Below, piece by piece: positions 1 through 11,473 of a stretch of 64,000 nucleotides of DNA (the stretch's first letter is position 1; every line of letters starts with the position of its first letter). The stretch spans positions 14,147,326-14,211,325 of the forward strand of contig OX123182.2 of NCBI GenBank assembly GCA_944739405.2, given 5' to 3'. The notes under the pieces were generated by a model. That model was not told the DNA's origin and made no database searches. It saw only the letters and a program-made list of their open reading frames with translations. The translations under genes were made by a program, and so were the position numbers. The DNA is from Euclidia mi (taxonomy: Eukaryota; Arthropoda; Insecta; Lepidoptera; Erebidae).

Positions 1-857
1 AAATAAGAGATTCAATCCGCAGACTAGAGGATAAGATTGATAACAAATTTTCTAGATGAGAAGATGTCCTTTCTGCAATCAGACCTATCGTCGTTAGCTA
101 ATAATGTAACAATTATGAAGGAGGAAATAAATGCTCTCAGCGCAGAATATCGCACCTTGCTGGCCGGGAAAAGAAGCATAGTGAGTTCACAAAAGATATA
201 TCTGAGCTTCAATCTGCGATCCAGTTCTATTCTAGCCAACATACGGATATCCAGCAGCGCACATCCGCATTGGAGAATATCACGAAAAACTGCAACACGT
301 CTCTCGAACAGGTTGAGGCCCTTGAATTAAAGATCGACTCACTCGAGCAGCAGGCGCGGCATTGCAATATTGAGCTTACTAATGTACCAGAAAGAAGAAG
401 CGAAAACCTAACGAAACTTGTGTTGACCATCTGTAACATAATTAACTGTCCTATAGCGCAAAAAGATATTATCGCTGTTCACCGCGTCCCTCATGCACAA
501 CAGACCAATGGTAGACCAAAAAATATTACTGTTTAGCTGGCCTCGCGTATCTTACGTGATAACGTTCTGAGCTCATTTCGAACAGTGAATGTAATAAACT
601 CGGACCAGGTAGACATTTCAGGCTCACCACAGCCCATATATCTTAATGAACACCTTACACTAAAAAATAAAATTGTTTTTTGCGAATGTCGCGAGGCTGC
701 TAAACAAAAGGGTTTTAAGTATGTGTGGGTTCGACACGCCACGGTTCTCGTTCGTGAATCGGATAGTTCTCTAATTTTTGCTTTTAAAAATATAAAGGAC
801 ATTGCTAAAATTAGACCACGCGGTACATTGGGGGCTGACTTGCCCATCCATGCATAA
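1..857 (+). pseudogene. ORF1 fragment of a CR1/Jockey-like non-LTR retrotransposon
   Basis: Seen: a frame beginning left of the window shifts by one base near 165 and then runs to 857 with one in-frame TAG at 534-536. The N-terminal part is heptad-rich (coiled coil). The middle has RHCNIELTNVPE followed by HRVP, and the C-terminal part has IYLNEHLTLKNK and KGFKYVWVR. Known: these are the hallmarks of the coiled-coil/RRM-like ORF1 proteins of lepidopteran CR1/Jockey-type LINEs, which bind the element RNA. The endonuclease frame of ORF2 follows after about 280 bp on the same strand. The nonsense codon and frameshift make it inactive. The subclade is uncertain. Confidence 0.7.
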
Positions 858-1135
858 ATTAATACGTATTCCTTTCAATCATTTCGCGTGCACCCGCTGC
901 TTTCTAATAAGTTGTCTATCATATTTTGGTATATTTTGTTACAAAATCATGTTTGATGTTATTAATATATTAAGCCTTATGTCAGTTGTTACCCCAGAAA
1001 CACAGTCTGAAATTGTTATAATAAACAACCTCATTTTCACTCGAAGGATATATTTAATATTTTTCTTTTATATTAAGATGAAAAATTTTAGCACTCTTTC
1101 TATTTATTGCAATTCATTTTTGTTATCAATCAGTT
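858..1135 (+). other. ORF1-ORF2 spacer of the LINE
   Basis: AT-rich stretch between the end of ORF1 and the probable ORF2 start. I see no coding potential or second element here. It fits an inter-ORF spacer or decayed ORF1 tail. Confidence 0.4.
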
Positions 1136-1756
1136 ATGGATAGTTATATCACACAATACTACCAAAATTATAGAGGTCTTAGGAGTTAACTACATTCACT
1201 TTACATGAATATTCTTGCTAATTGCTACGATGTAATAGTGTTCACTGAAACATGGCTCATACCAGAAATATCCAATAGCGAATTCATTGACCAAAGGTAC
1301 TCAGTATTTCGTAAAGATCGGGATCGCGGGTGTGTGGGCAAAAAAGATGGAGATGGAGTAATGATCGCTGTACGTCGAGATTTAAAAGCTTCTCGTTTGG
1401 GTCCACCTACTTGCACTTTGTCTGTTCCAGATGTTGAGTTTTTATTCGTCGAGATTATGGGAAGGAATAACAAACGATCTGTTAGCAATTTAATTAATGT
1501 GGCATACATCCCACCTAAAACTAGTCCGGTTATTTATACTCAATACTTGAATTTATTACAAACTGTTCTGAGTAATTCAAATGTAGAGAACTTACTTATA
1601 ACCGGCGATTTCAATTTGCCTGAATTAAAATGGATTGAGAACCCCAATCACACACAAACTCTTGTCTGTTCTGCTTCTACTTCCTTTGACTTAGCTCAGG
1701 AGCTTACAAAGGATAATAACCAAAACTGGGCTATTTTATGGCACGTTTGCTTCTGA
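1136..1756 (+). pseudogene. ORF2 N-terminus: apurinic-like endonuclease domain
   Basis: Seen: the probable start ATG at 1136 is followed by QNYRGLR, a TAA stop at 1187-1189, and then the same frame continues through VIVFTETWL, a DGVMIAVRR segment, DVEFLFVEIM and LLITGDFNLP. Known: N-x-RGL, E-T-W, the VEI strand and GDFN are the ordered motifs of the exonuclease-endonuclease-phosphatase fold that nicks target DNA for target-primed reverse transcription. The frame loses similarity after about 1690, where foreign DNA begins. The remaining ORF2 resumes near 5900. A nonsense codon and the insertion make it dead. Confidence 0.8.
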
Positions 1757-3077
1757 ACCATTCATGTCTTGAAAACCTTCTTTTATTTTTTAATTTTATG
1801 TATATTAATTTTAATTTAAAGCTTAACGGAAATTTTAGTTCAAAATTAAAAGTATCTGCGTTGTTCTGGTCGTGACATCGCCATTTCATATTCAAAACTA
1901 ATTTTGCATATTTCGGCAAATGTTTACAGTTTCTTGCAAACTCCTTTTAAAAGGGAAAAATTACATTCATAGTGAAAACAGGGTGACATAATAAAAGTTC
2001 TAATAAGCAAAATAACACCAAAATCTTATGATATTTTGAAAAATGTATTGTGGTTAAATATTTTCTATAAATAATACGATTATCCTTTTTGCAACATATT
2101 ACCTACGAAATAATGTTTTGTACTTTTTGAAAATATGGGGACATATTTTTATTATACTGGCATCTATAATGTCTTATGTCAGTTATTTTGACATGAAAAC
2201 AGTCAAATTCATAGACTACGTAGTATTTGTATACTCTTTGGACTAATATGTCAAATTGCTTTTTCACTTATGCTAATATTTCTTTATTGGAAAATAAGTA
2301 ATTTACTGTCGTTTATTTTGACTTGAACAATCCTTTGTCGAGCAAAGAAGTTGATTTCGTGTTATCAAGACTCGTGGGTTCTCTAAAGTATGAGACAGTC
2401 TTTATTGGTAACATTAGTATGTCGTCTGGACTTAGAACAAATAGCCGTGGTGAGGATTGCGGTTATGTTAACACTTCCTTTACCTCGGCAGCAACACGTC
2501 CGATCTTTGGACAAGTTATCTGATTCGGCGCTCAATATTTTGACATCATGGATAGCGCCAGTCTGTGTAAGTGTTGTTTACTTCTCTTCTCAATTCCTAC
2601 AATTCTCTCGTGCTGTCCTCACCGAATATTCAAACGACTTTAATTGTTTGTTTCAGGAATTGAACGGAGTCTTATGTTTAGAATGCTACACATTTATTGA
2701 AGCTGTTGTAACTTCTGAGGTCATACCTGCACCACATTATGGTATACGATATACAAGCTCCTGCTTCATTTTGAGGTGATTTATTTGAAGAAGATTTATA
2801 ATAACAAATAAAATGAAGAATAACATAAAAACTGTGTTTCATTTACCTATTAAGCATAAAATAATGTAGTTTTAATGCCAACTTTGTAATAAGGTCCAAT
2901 GGAATAAGCTTATCTTTTGCGAACTAGTCTTACTGAAATTCTCATTAATTGTACCACATGGTAGTGAGAATTCTCAGCAAGAAATATATCAGACTGAAAA
3001 ACCGCAATCTAATATAATGCACAAGCGTTTGTTTCGTAGCTCCACTTCTTTTGACAACTATTTTCTATATTGTCCTA
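1757..3077. other. AT-rich insert between the two halves of the LINE, no gene recognised
   Basis: This separates the endonuclease from the Helitron at 3078. Most of it is AT-rich and holds no recognised element. The interval 2315-2570 is less AT-rich, has two overlapping open frames and a possible splice donor (CTGTGTAAGTG near 2563), but matches no family I know. An AATAAA-like signal lies near 2806. Confidence 0.4.
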
Positions 3078-3112
3078 TCCTACTAATATTATAAATGTGA
3101 AAGTTTGTGAAG

Positions 3113-3147
3113 ATGGATGGATGGATGGATGGATGGATGGATGGATG
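3113..3147 (+). repeat. (GGAT)n microsatellite
   Basis: About eight uninterrupted GGAT units just inside the left end of the Helitron. The second Helitron copy has the matching CATC run near 25494-25520, so the microsatellite is part of the family. Confidence 0.9.
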
Positions 3148-3494
3148 TTTGTTACTCTTTCACGCAAAAACTACTGAACGGGTTTGGATGAAACTTTACA
3201 GTAATATAGTTTATACATCAGAATAACACATAGGCTACAATTTATAAAAAAAATGTATAATGTTGCCATACTATAAGGAAAAGTATCAACTAAGTCGGCG
3301 AAAATCCTGTATTATCTTTATTTGTTTGCTTGGGTCAAATTTAGTCATTGGAATTTTACCCCCTTCCTGATGATTGATCTGATATTTGGTATACACTCAT
3401 ATTGTCATCGAGATTAAAAGATAATATTTAAATGATTGTAAATCCAAGATGGCCACCGATACAAAATGGCGAATCACATATTACTTCACAACAA

Positions 3495-4990
3495 CCTCAA
3501 TATGGGTATCAAATGAAAGGAATTGATTGGTAGAATGGAGCTCACTATGAAAAATCTAAGATGGCCGCTGACACAAAATGGCGTCTTATTTATTTTCCAC
3601 AAATACCTCGATATGGGTATCAAATGAAAGGGCTTGATTCGTAGAATAGAGCTCACTATAAAAAATCCAAGATGGCTGTCGCAGCAAAATGGCTGATTAC
3701 ATATTTTGAATATTTTCCACAAATAACTCAATATGGGTAACAAATGAAAGGGTTTGATTGGTAGAATGCAGCTCACTATGAAAAATCCAAGATGGCTGCT
3801 GCCACAAAATGGCGAATTACTTATTTTCCACAAATACCTCAATATGGGTATCAAATGAAAGGGCTTGATTTGTAGAATAGAGCTCACTATGAAAAATCCA
3901 AGATGGCTGTCGCCGCAAAATGGTGTATTACATATTTTCCACAAATAACTCAATATGGGTATCGAATGAAAGAGCTTGATTGGTAGAATAGGGCTCACTA
4001 TGAAAAATCCAAGATGGCTGCCGCCACAAACTGGCGGATTACATATTTCCACAAATACCTCAATATGGGTATCTAATGAAAGGGTTTGATTGGTAGAATG
4101 GAGTTCACTATGAAAAATCTAAGATGGCCGCCGCCACAAAAAGGTGAATTACTTATTTTCCACAAATACCTCAATATGGGTATCAAATGAAAGAGCTTGA
4201 TTCGTAGAATAGAGCTCACTATGAAAAATCCAAGATGGCTGTCGCCGCAAAATGGCGGATTACATTTTTTTCTACAAATAACTCAATATGGGTATCGAAT
4301 GAAAGGGGTTGATAGGTAGAATGGAGCTCACTATGGAAAATCCAAGATGGCCGCTGCCACAAAATGGCGGATCATTTATTTTCCAATAATACCTCAATTT
4401 GGGTATCAAATGAAAGGGCTTGATTCGTAGAATAGAGCTCACTATGAAAAATCCAAGATGGCTGTCGTCGCAAAATGGCGGATTACATATTTTCCACAAA
4501 TAACTCAATATGGGTATCGAATGAAAGGACTTAATTGGTAGAATAGGGCTCACTATATAAAATCCAAGATGACTGCCGCCACAAACTGGCGGATTACATA
4601 TTTCTACATATACCTCAATATGGGTATCTAATGAAAGGGTTTGATTGGTAGAATGGAGCTCACTATGAAAAATCCAAGATGGCCGCCACAACAAAAAGGT
4701 GAATTACTTATTTTCCACAAATACCTCAATACGGGTATTTAATTAAAGGGCTTGATTCGTAGAAAAGAGCTCACTATGAAAAATCGAAGATGGCTGTCGC
4801 CGCAAAATGGCGTATTACATTTTTCCACAAATAACTCAATATGGGTATCGAATGAAAGGGCATGATTGGTAGAATAGGGCTCACTATGAAAAATCTAAGA
4901 TGGCTGTCGCCATAAAATGGCGGATGACATATTTTCCACAAATACCCCAATATGGGTATCAAATGAAAGGGCTTGATTGGCAGAATAGAG
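3495..4990 (+). repeat. 111-bp tandem array, 14 copies, inside the Helitron
   Basis: Seen: the landmark TATGGG recurs at 3501, 3612, 3732, 3843, 3954, 4064, 4175, 4287, 4398 (as TTTGGG), 4509, 4619, 4730 (as TACGGG), 4840 and 4951, so the period is 110-112 bp with one 120-bp unit. Each unit has AAGATGGC and AAAATGGCG boxes. Because 111 is 37 codons, long open frames appear on the minus strand; they are a by-product of the period, with no start context or known domain. Alternate units share variants (ATAACTC versus ATACCTC), suggesting a 222-bp higher-order unit. Confidence 0.9.
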
Positions 4991-5387
4991 CTTACGATAT
5001 AATTGACCTAAGCGCAGCGTTATTAAAAGCGCGAGAGTATGAGTTGGTGCGCTGAATCGCAGTGGGGAGGAGGGGCGGTCTGATTTTGTACTTTCTGGTA
5101 ATGCTTTCAGTTTTTATTTTTGCTGCAATTCTATTCAGTAGGTATATAAGCTCTTCAGTAACTTTAATAATATACACTACATACTAATCTTTACCTGAAG
5201 TTTGACGACTATAAAAACAAAAGTAATTTTAAGTACTTATTATCTGTTTATAATATATGTATGCTACACGGATAATGTGCAGATCCGTTTGTAATTAAAT
5301 TTGATATGGATAGTCTGAAACCTGGGGAAGTACAAAGGCTACTCTTTATTAAAATTTCATGCGGGCGAAGCCGCGGGCGAAAGCTAG

Positions 5388-5893
5388 TATAATATATATA
5401 GAGGCTTCTAATACATTCCGGTAATATGATTAAATCGTATCATCATCGTCCTAGCGTTATGTCGGTTGCATCCAAGACTTGAACGCCTAAGAGCCCTGGG
5501 TCCGCTTACTAGTCTTACCAGATATGACAGAATATTAGCTTTTCTATAGTCTGACCGCCATAACCCAAAGGGATAGCGATATTGTATGGTTTATACCAAT
5601 AGGTATCGGTTTATTGGAGGGTACCTACTGACTCCCCGTAACAACGTGCGAAGGTAAAAGATCTTCATGACAATTGGGACCGACGGCTTAACGTAAGCAC
5701 TCTTCGAAGCACGGGCGATAATTTACTAATTTATTACTATTAATTTGATTAAATCATGTAACTATCACAATAATTAACCTCAAAATATTTGAAATCTTTA
5801 ATGTCCGATAGCTAAGAACTGCCGCCGAATATCGTATTCATTTTTTCATAATTTAATTAGGAGTATATTTAATATATTTTACTGGTCAAATCA
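5388..5893 (-). repeat. Dispersed repeat (family E) and flanks, remainder of the LINE insert
   Basis: The interval about 5450-5725 is, on the minus strand, related to 56190-56450 on the plus strand. Both contain GTCAGAC or a similar word, GAAAAGCTAATATTC, ACTAGTAAGCGGACCC and the block CGTTAAGCCGTCGGTCCC. This looks like the 3' part of a LINE or a SINE body, but I cannot name it. The rest of the interval is AT-rich with nothing recognised. Confidence 0.55.
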
Positions 5894-8072
5894 TTGAGAA
5901 GCAAACTTAGCCCATCTTCCATGCAAATTTGGTCATTCTCCTTTACAGCTATGAGTAACTCAGCTCAATGTAACAATGTTTTCAACTCATTGGGAAGGTT
6001 ATTGGACTTGCTTATATCCAATGTTGACCGCTCAGTTTTAGATCCCAAGGGATACCTCACCAAAGTTGATCCTTACCATCCTCCGTTTGCTGCAGTCGTA
6101 TCGTTTAACATCAACACCGCATTTATGACACGATACTCTGTGGCACAGTATAACTTTTATAAAGCTGATTACGCGATACTAAAAGTCGAGATTCGGGAAA
6201 TTAATTGGAATAACTTACTAGGCCAACCCTCTGCTGAAAATGCGGTTGCTATCTTCTATGACAGAATTTATGAATTGATAAAGGAATATGTTCCTATGAC
6301 AAATAAAAATCCTTCCAGATTCCCCATATGGTTTACTCCATCTTTAATACGTATATTTAAAAATAAAAACAAAGCTTGGGTAAAATGGAAAACATGCGGC
6401 AATATATCCGACTATGCAACTTTTGCTCACTTCAGAAGTGTGTTTAAGCGAGAGTGTGGCAACTGCTATGCCAAATACATAGAGTCGGTTCAAGATAACA
6501 ATTGCACTAACGTAAAACACTTTTGGAAATGAACCAACAATACCATCCTAAGTTACGTTCAATGGTCGTTCAGCCAATTTACCAAAAGACATATGTAACT
6601 CTTTTGCAAATTTCTTACACTCTGTGTATGAGCCATCAACGTTGGATATAGAAAGTTGGTCACCACCCGTAGTGTATGCTGAAAACATTTCAATAGTGAG
6701 TAATTTAATTATACAATTCAGGTCAATTCAGGTACATTCGAGTCAGGACAGAACTCAACAAACTTGATCCGACAAAGGGCAAGGGACCAGACGGTTTACC
6801 TCCTATATTTTTAAAGAACACCGCATCTAACATCTGCACGCCCTTACATATTTTATACAATAAAGGTATTGAAGAAGGTGTGTTTCCCAAAATATGGAAG
6901 CAATCACACGTTACACCTATATTTAAAAATGGGTCTAGGCACGACGTGTCCAACTATCGTCCTATTTCTTTACTATCCGATTTGTCTAAACTTTTCGAAA
7001 GGCTCGTCGATAATGAACTGTATCCGGTTTTTCATCACCATATTATTAAAGAACAACATGGATTTGTGAAAGCCAGGTCAACAAGCACGAATTTAATGGT
7101 ATTTACCAACTTTTTATTCGAAAATATGGATCGAAAAGTCCAGGTGGACGCCGTTTATACAGACTTTCGAAAGGCCTTCGACAAGTGGATTATGAGCTTC
7201 TTCTCAACAAATTGTCTTAAATGGTATCCGAGGAAATCTATTACGTTGGTTTGCTTCATATATATCAAACCGAAGTTGAAAAGTTGTTATCAATGTATTT
7301 ATATCAGACATAGTGACGACGTCGTCTGATGTCCCGCAGGGATTAATCTTAGGCCCTTTATTATTCATTCTCTTCATTAACGACATTGATAGATGCTTCA
7401 AACATTCTAACTACTTGTTATATTCTGATGACCTTAAGGTCTACAGAAAGATTTGTAATTAAAATGACTGTTACCTACTGCAAGAAGACCTTGATCGTCT
7501 AACTGAATACTGTCAATTACATAAACTTCACATAAGCCTTCCAAAATGCAATGTTATTACTTGCACAAAAAAATCACAACGTTAACAAATTTTGTAACAC
7601 GGCGTTAAATAGATCTGAATCTCTGCGGGACCTGGGCTTAGAGTTGGATTCTAAACTACATTTGGATCTGCATGTACAAAAAATTTTTAATAAAGCATTT
7701 CAAATGTACGGCTTTGTTAAGCGATCAAGTAAGAGGTTTATGCGACCTAGCACCCACATTTATCTCTTTAATACACTTATTCGACCTCAGCTAGAATACG
7801 CAACCTGTATTTGAAACCCTCTCTATATTAAGTATAAAGACTCCATAGAAAGAGTGCAGAAGAAGTTTTATAAAGCAATGCATTTTAGATGCTACAAGAA
7901 ATATCCTTCATACACGCAACTTAAAAATAAAATTTTAACTCTTCAACAGAGATCTTTATTTTTGGGAGCAATGACAATGTATAAACTGTGTCATAACAAG
8001 TATGACTGTATTAATCTCACTAACAAATTATGCTACAGTGTGTACCGCACACAGTGCAAAGACGTGCAGTAA
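5894..8072 (+). pseudogene. ORF2 remainder: endonuclease end and reverse transcriptase of the LINE
   Basis: Seen in order, across several frames: GRLLDLLISN near 6000 (end of the endonuclease domain); KGKGPDGLPPIFLKN near 6780; SNYRPISLLSDLSKLFERL near 6950; FRKAFD near 7180; VPQG then GPLLFILFINDI near 7330-7390; YSDDLK near 7425 (the catalytic box, A changed to S); LGLELDSKLHLDLHV near 7640; and RPQLEYATCI near 7790. Known: these are RT motifs 0 to 7 and the thumb of CR1/Jockey-type LINEs. Stops after 6532 and 7812 and at least three frameshifts make it inactive. Colinear with the endonuclease upstream, so probably one copy split by later insertions. Confidence 0.8.
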
Positions 8073-8191
8073 GATCAGGTCGTCTTTTTGCTACTACTTC
8101 GTGTCGAACCAACGCCGGGTAACGCGCCCCCATTTACCAGTTAGTAAATGCTTATAATAAACACTTCGAACAGATTGGCGTCTTTGCATTG

Positions 8192-8302
8192 TAACATAAC
8201 ATAACATAACGTCACGCTTTTATCCACGAAGGGGTAGGCAGAGGTGTATTACACACCCACATTTCGCCAGTTATGTTTAGGTCCCAATGTAATAGGCATT
8301 CT
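8192..8302 (-). mobile_element. SINE family 1, 3' fragment
   Basis: Starts (read on plus) with an ATAAC repeat and then the reversed tail CACGCTTTTATCC, GGGGTAGGCAGAGGTG and CACCCACATTTCGCC, ending near the GTCCCAATGTAATAGG block. The same blocks end the SINE copies at 15703 and 36256. The tRNA-related head is missing. Confidence 0.7.
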
Positions 8303-8944
8303 TTGCATTCTTTGCATTTTCCGCGGTTAAATTCAAGCATATGATAATCGTTGTAATACGTAGTTTACCATCCTAGTGGAGACACAATTATATATTGTAA
8401 GATGATTAAATTCGATGTTGAAAGTAAATATTGTAAATCGTGGATAATGTAGTTGGCTGTACATTAACATATATTTGTTTTATATTCATACTACTTTAAG
8501 GTATACATAATGTGCATCTGTTTTTTGTCCCAAATAAAAAAAAATAACACTTGTCACTCGACAAACGTCCGTTGATAAATAAATAATATTTTTCGTTGTA
8601 AAACATGCAATACAGTTAATATTTTACGAACAGGTCTTGTTGTATCATATTTTTCCAAGAAGAACATTAACACGCTTGTTAAGTAAAGCGATACTACCCT
8701 CAGGTTTTACGAATTTAATTTATACGTTATCTGGTGGCCAAGTAACAGAGAAAATATTAATTTTAAAAAAGCTATGTTTGTGTTGTTGGAAATGTAAAGG
8801 TAAATTCATCCAACAACATTGTGATATCTTGTTTATTTTGCGTAGTAAATTTATTACACGCTGATTGATGCAAAACTGTAAATGAAGTTTACACCATATC
8901 CTTGCAAGGCATGGCAATATAGCATGACAGCCTTCGGCACCCGC
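8303..8944. other. AT-rich spacer, nothing recognised
   Basis: Only short open frames with no domain signal. No repeat that I can match within the window. Confidence 0.4.
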
Positions 8945-9299
8945 TTACGCCTCCTCGATTAAAGATTCCAGGAAAGGAAACAAGAGCATTGCATCGGAGA
9001 GCATGTAAATTATTGGTACTAGTCCTTGGACAATCATTGTAAGACTATCTCGGAGGCCTTCATAGGGTCTGAAAACTCCGAGAGTAGAGTTACCCACACA
9101 CCCACACCAATAAACAAATAAAACAACTAGCAAGAATTCCACATAACAATGTGGAACTTCTTGCTGTATCTCGTGTTTCCATAACAATGGCCTGGCAAAG
9201 ATACGCGGCACCAAAATGTGGGTTCATGACATTCACGTTCTCTGGTTGGTCGTCTGGTTTACCTTGATAATCCTCAAACTCTATCCCAGAATAAAATGT
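8945..9299. other. Unassigned lower-AT segment with an 89-codon minus-strand frame
   Basis: The minus frame (9214 to 8945) holds hydrophobic runs such as FLLVVLFVYW and PIIYMLSDAMLLFPF, but I do not recognise it. A plus frame is also open in part. It directly precedes the Penelope remnant and may be part of an old element. No function is assigned. Confidence 0.3.
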
Positions 9300-9830
9300 A
9301 GATATTCTTATATTATGGTAGTTCCTATATCGGACAGACCAAACGAACCATCGCTAAAAGGGCCAAGGAACATATCGCAGCTGTAAAAAAACCGGAAAAT
9401 TAACAAGTCTGCCATAGCTGAGCATTTGTTGGAGTCTGGACCAAACCACTGGATCGAATTACATCGACCAAAGGTCTTATCTACCGATCGTCACTATTAC
9501 TCCAGGATAGTACGTGAATGGATACAGACTGTCTACAACTTGGAATTCGGTAATCAACAAATGTAAATCCCGCCGCAGTAACACAGCTCATCAGTGTGTA
9601 GACGTCATAAGTGTTGGGTGTCAAAGTACCGACAGTTCGGATAAAAATAAAAATAAAAAACAAGTGAGGGTAGCTGCCGAAACCCGCGCTTCACAAGGAC
9701 GACGCTAAGATGAAATCAGTCCTGCCGCGACCACGGCTGTTGTAAGACGGACGAAACGTCGGTAAAACATAGGTATTTATACCTTAAATTAATTAAATAT
9801 CGCGAATAAGACCCGTTTTAATAAAATTGT
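9300..9830 (+). pseudogene. Decayed Penelope-like element: GIY-YIG endonuclease and 3' region
   Basis: Seen: YGSSYIGQTKRTIAKRAKEHI starts at 9311, a frameshift lies near 9393, and the frame then runs through AIAEHLLESGPNHWIELHRP to a stop at 9564. Known: this is the GIY-YIG endonuclease domain of Penelope-like elements (SYIGQTKR..I..R..EH), used to cut target DNA. The same order is present in the better copies at 36.7-39.5 kb, but the sequence is clearly a different family. The 3' region carries the 38-nt hammerhead-like motif (9725-9762) and a TCGCGAATAAGACCCG block near 9800. The RT domain is absent. Confidence 0.75.
9725..9762 (+). ncRNA. Hammerhead-like ribozyme motif, Penelope 3' region, copy B
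   Basis: Reads CCG, CGACCAC, stem GGCTGT, loop TGTAAG, stem ACGGAC, GAAACGT, CGG; note the first G after CC is the core G3. The six-base stem pairs except for one G-A mismatch. Against copies A and C it has the same 38-nt length, the same GAAA and the GUC triplet. Position 4 is C instead of U, so this copy may be inactive. Confidence 0.5.
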
Positions 9831-11364
9831 ATGATGTATACAAATCGCGAAATTTAAAATCGATTATGTAGATATTAATTTAAAACTATCGGCACTCTAT
9901 ATAGCCGCTTTTAAAGTCATTTAAAAATATTGTACAGATGTAATCTAGGTTGCAAACATACACACTAATGGCATGTATACTTGCTTGCAAATTTAACGAA
10001 AGTAATACGAACTTTATTATTTAGATGCTGGTTTGCGAATGGGTTGTTTGGATATATGATTAGATTCCTTTTATAGGAATTTTCGTTGTGTCTGAAATAA
10101 AGATTTCAGCATGGTACTGTAATTTCAACTTACGGTAACTATCAGGTCCAAATAGCGAATTTTTTTTTACATCAGTGTCATCACAATAACTTTTCATGTA
10201 AATATGGCTATTTATATTCTCATAATATCCTTAGCTTAGTTACTACAGTACAAAGAGAAGGCTTGTATTAGGCTTTAATCCCGCGGGCCTCGCAACATGG
10301 GTCATATTTGGGCTATATAATTAAATAATTACCTCTGCGGTACGCCCTAAATTTACATTTAGTATTTAAACTGATTAGGTTAATATTCTTGTTGAAATTT
10401 AATGTAAATAAGAAAACAGTAAAAATAGTCTAAATTCACATTGTAGCGAAGCACTTCCACTTTCAACTAACAACAAACTTGATGATACTGATAATTTAAG
10501 CAAAAATTACTATAATATTGGTAATGAAATTCACACCATTTCATTCTTTTAGAGTGGCCGTGAGTATTGCGTACGGTGGGATCGCATCAATGTATGCGAA
10601 GCCGCGATTTGAGCTGCCTCGCTGCTGCGAGAGGTCTCTGGAGACTCTACTTTGGTTTTATTTGAAAATGACTCTGAGCACCTACACGCGAGAGCCTCAC
10701 TCATCTCCTATGCCTGTTTCTATAAGCGCAGGATAAGCCCGTGATGTGACTTTACACGTCAATGCAAAAATAACAAGGAATCCGACTGCGATAAAACAAA
10801 ACAAGCAAGCCCAGTATTGATACATGTCTATGCAGATTAGAAGGATCAAAAATCGGGACCCCCAGTTTAAGACAAAAATATTGACGTAGTATCACCAAAT
10901 CTACTAACGCATTTTGTCTCTACAACGCCACATAGAAACAAACATAAATACAAATACATACATACATAAACTACAAACCACTGGCCATAATTTTTTTTTT
11001 CATTTTCTCTTTTTTGTGTAATTGTATTCGTAAAAAAAAAATTAAGATCGTATTTTGAGTACGTATCAAATGATTTTTTAATTTGATAATGTAATGTTTT
11101 ATAACATAACGGTTATTTTATATTGCATGCTAATTTGGCAGGCTATGGCGGCACTATATGACAAATTATAGGTTAAAAATATACTGATTAAAACGAGATG
11201 TTTTAGTGATAAAACACACAGCATAAATAAAAAAAAATCGCCTTTGTTCATCTGGACGAATCAATGCAAAATTAACAAAGGTCTCGGCTTATTTCGAATT
11301 ATTCCCCCTGGAATACATCATTTAGGTATAATGTTCTTTTTGGTGGACGACATAGAATACAAGT
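9831..11364. other. AT-rich spacer, no gene recognised
   Basis: A CATA/ATAC microsatellite lies near 10955-10970. The interval 10518-10736 is less AT-rich with a 72-codon plus frame that I do not recognise. Nothing else can be supported. Confidence 0.4.
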
Positions 11365-11473
11365 GTCACCACCCCCCATATTCCCGTGGGTGTCGTAAGA
11401 GGCGACTAAGGGATAACACGATGCAAATACCATCTTTGCGTAGAGACGGAAAACTCGACATCAAACCCTATAC
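11365..11473 (+). mobile_element. SINE family 4 fragment
   Basis: Holds TGTCACCACC, CCCGTGGGTGTCGTAAGAGG and ACTCGACATCAAACCCTATA, which match the body of family 4 copies (25917, 26991, 46201, 48626). Truncated on both sides; its right side runs into a family 1 SINE. Confidence 0.6.

Larger units (their letters stand above)
3078..5387 (+). mobile_element. Non-autonomous Helitron with internal satellite array
   Basis: Seen: the left end is A|TCCTACTAATATTATAAATG. The right end is a GC-rich hairpin (GCGGGCGAAGCCGCGGGC) followed a few bases later by CTAG|T. Known: Helitrons start with TC, end with CTRR preceded by a short hairpin, insert between A and T, and make no target duplication; all of these hold. 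The element carries a GGAT microsatellite (about 3113-3147) and 14 copies of a 111-bp repeat. It has no Rep/helicase gene, so it would move in trans. A related copy lies at 23174-25559 on the other strand. Confidence 0.85.

Noticed and set aside
1225..1509. 94-codon minus-strand frame
   Set aside because: Antisense of the LINE endonuclease domain.
3486..4052. 188-codon minus-strand frame with repeated motif
   Set aside because: It exists because the satellite period is 37 codons. Several frames over the array are open in the same way, and there is no start context or known domain.
9514..9708. 64-codon plus frame over the Penelope end
   Set aside because: Out of frame with the GIY-YIG remnant and made of its 3' region.
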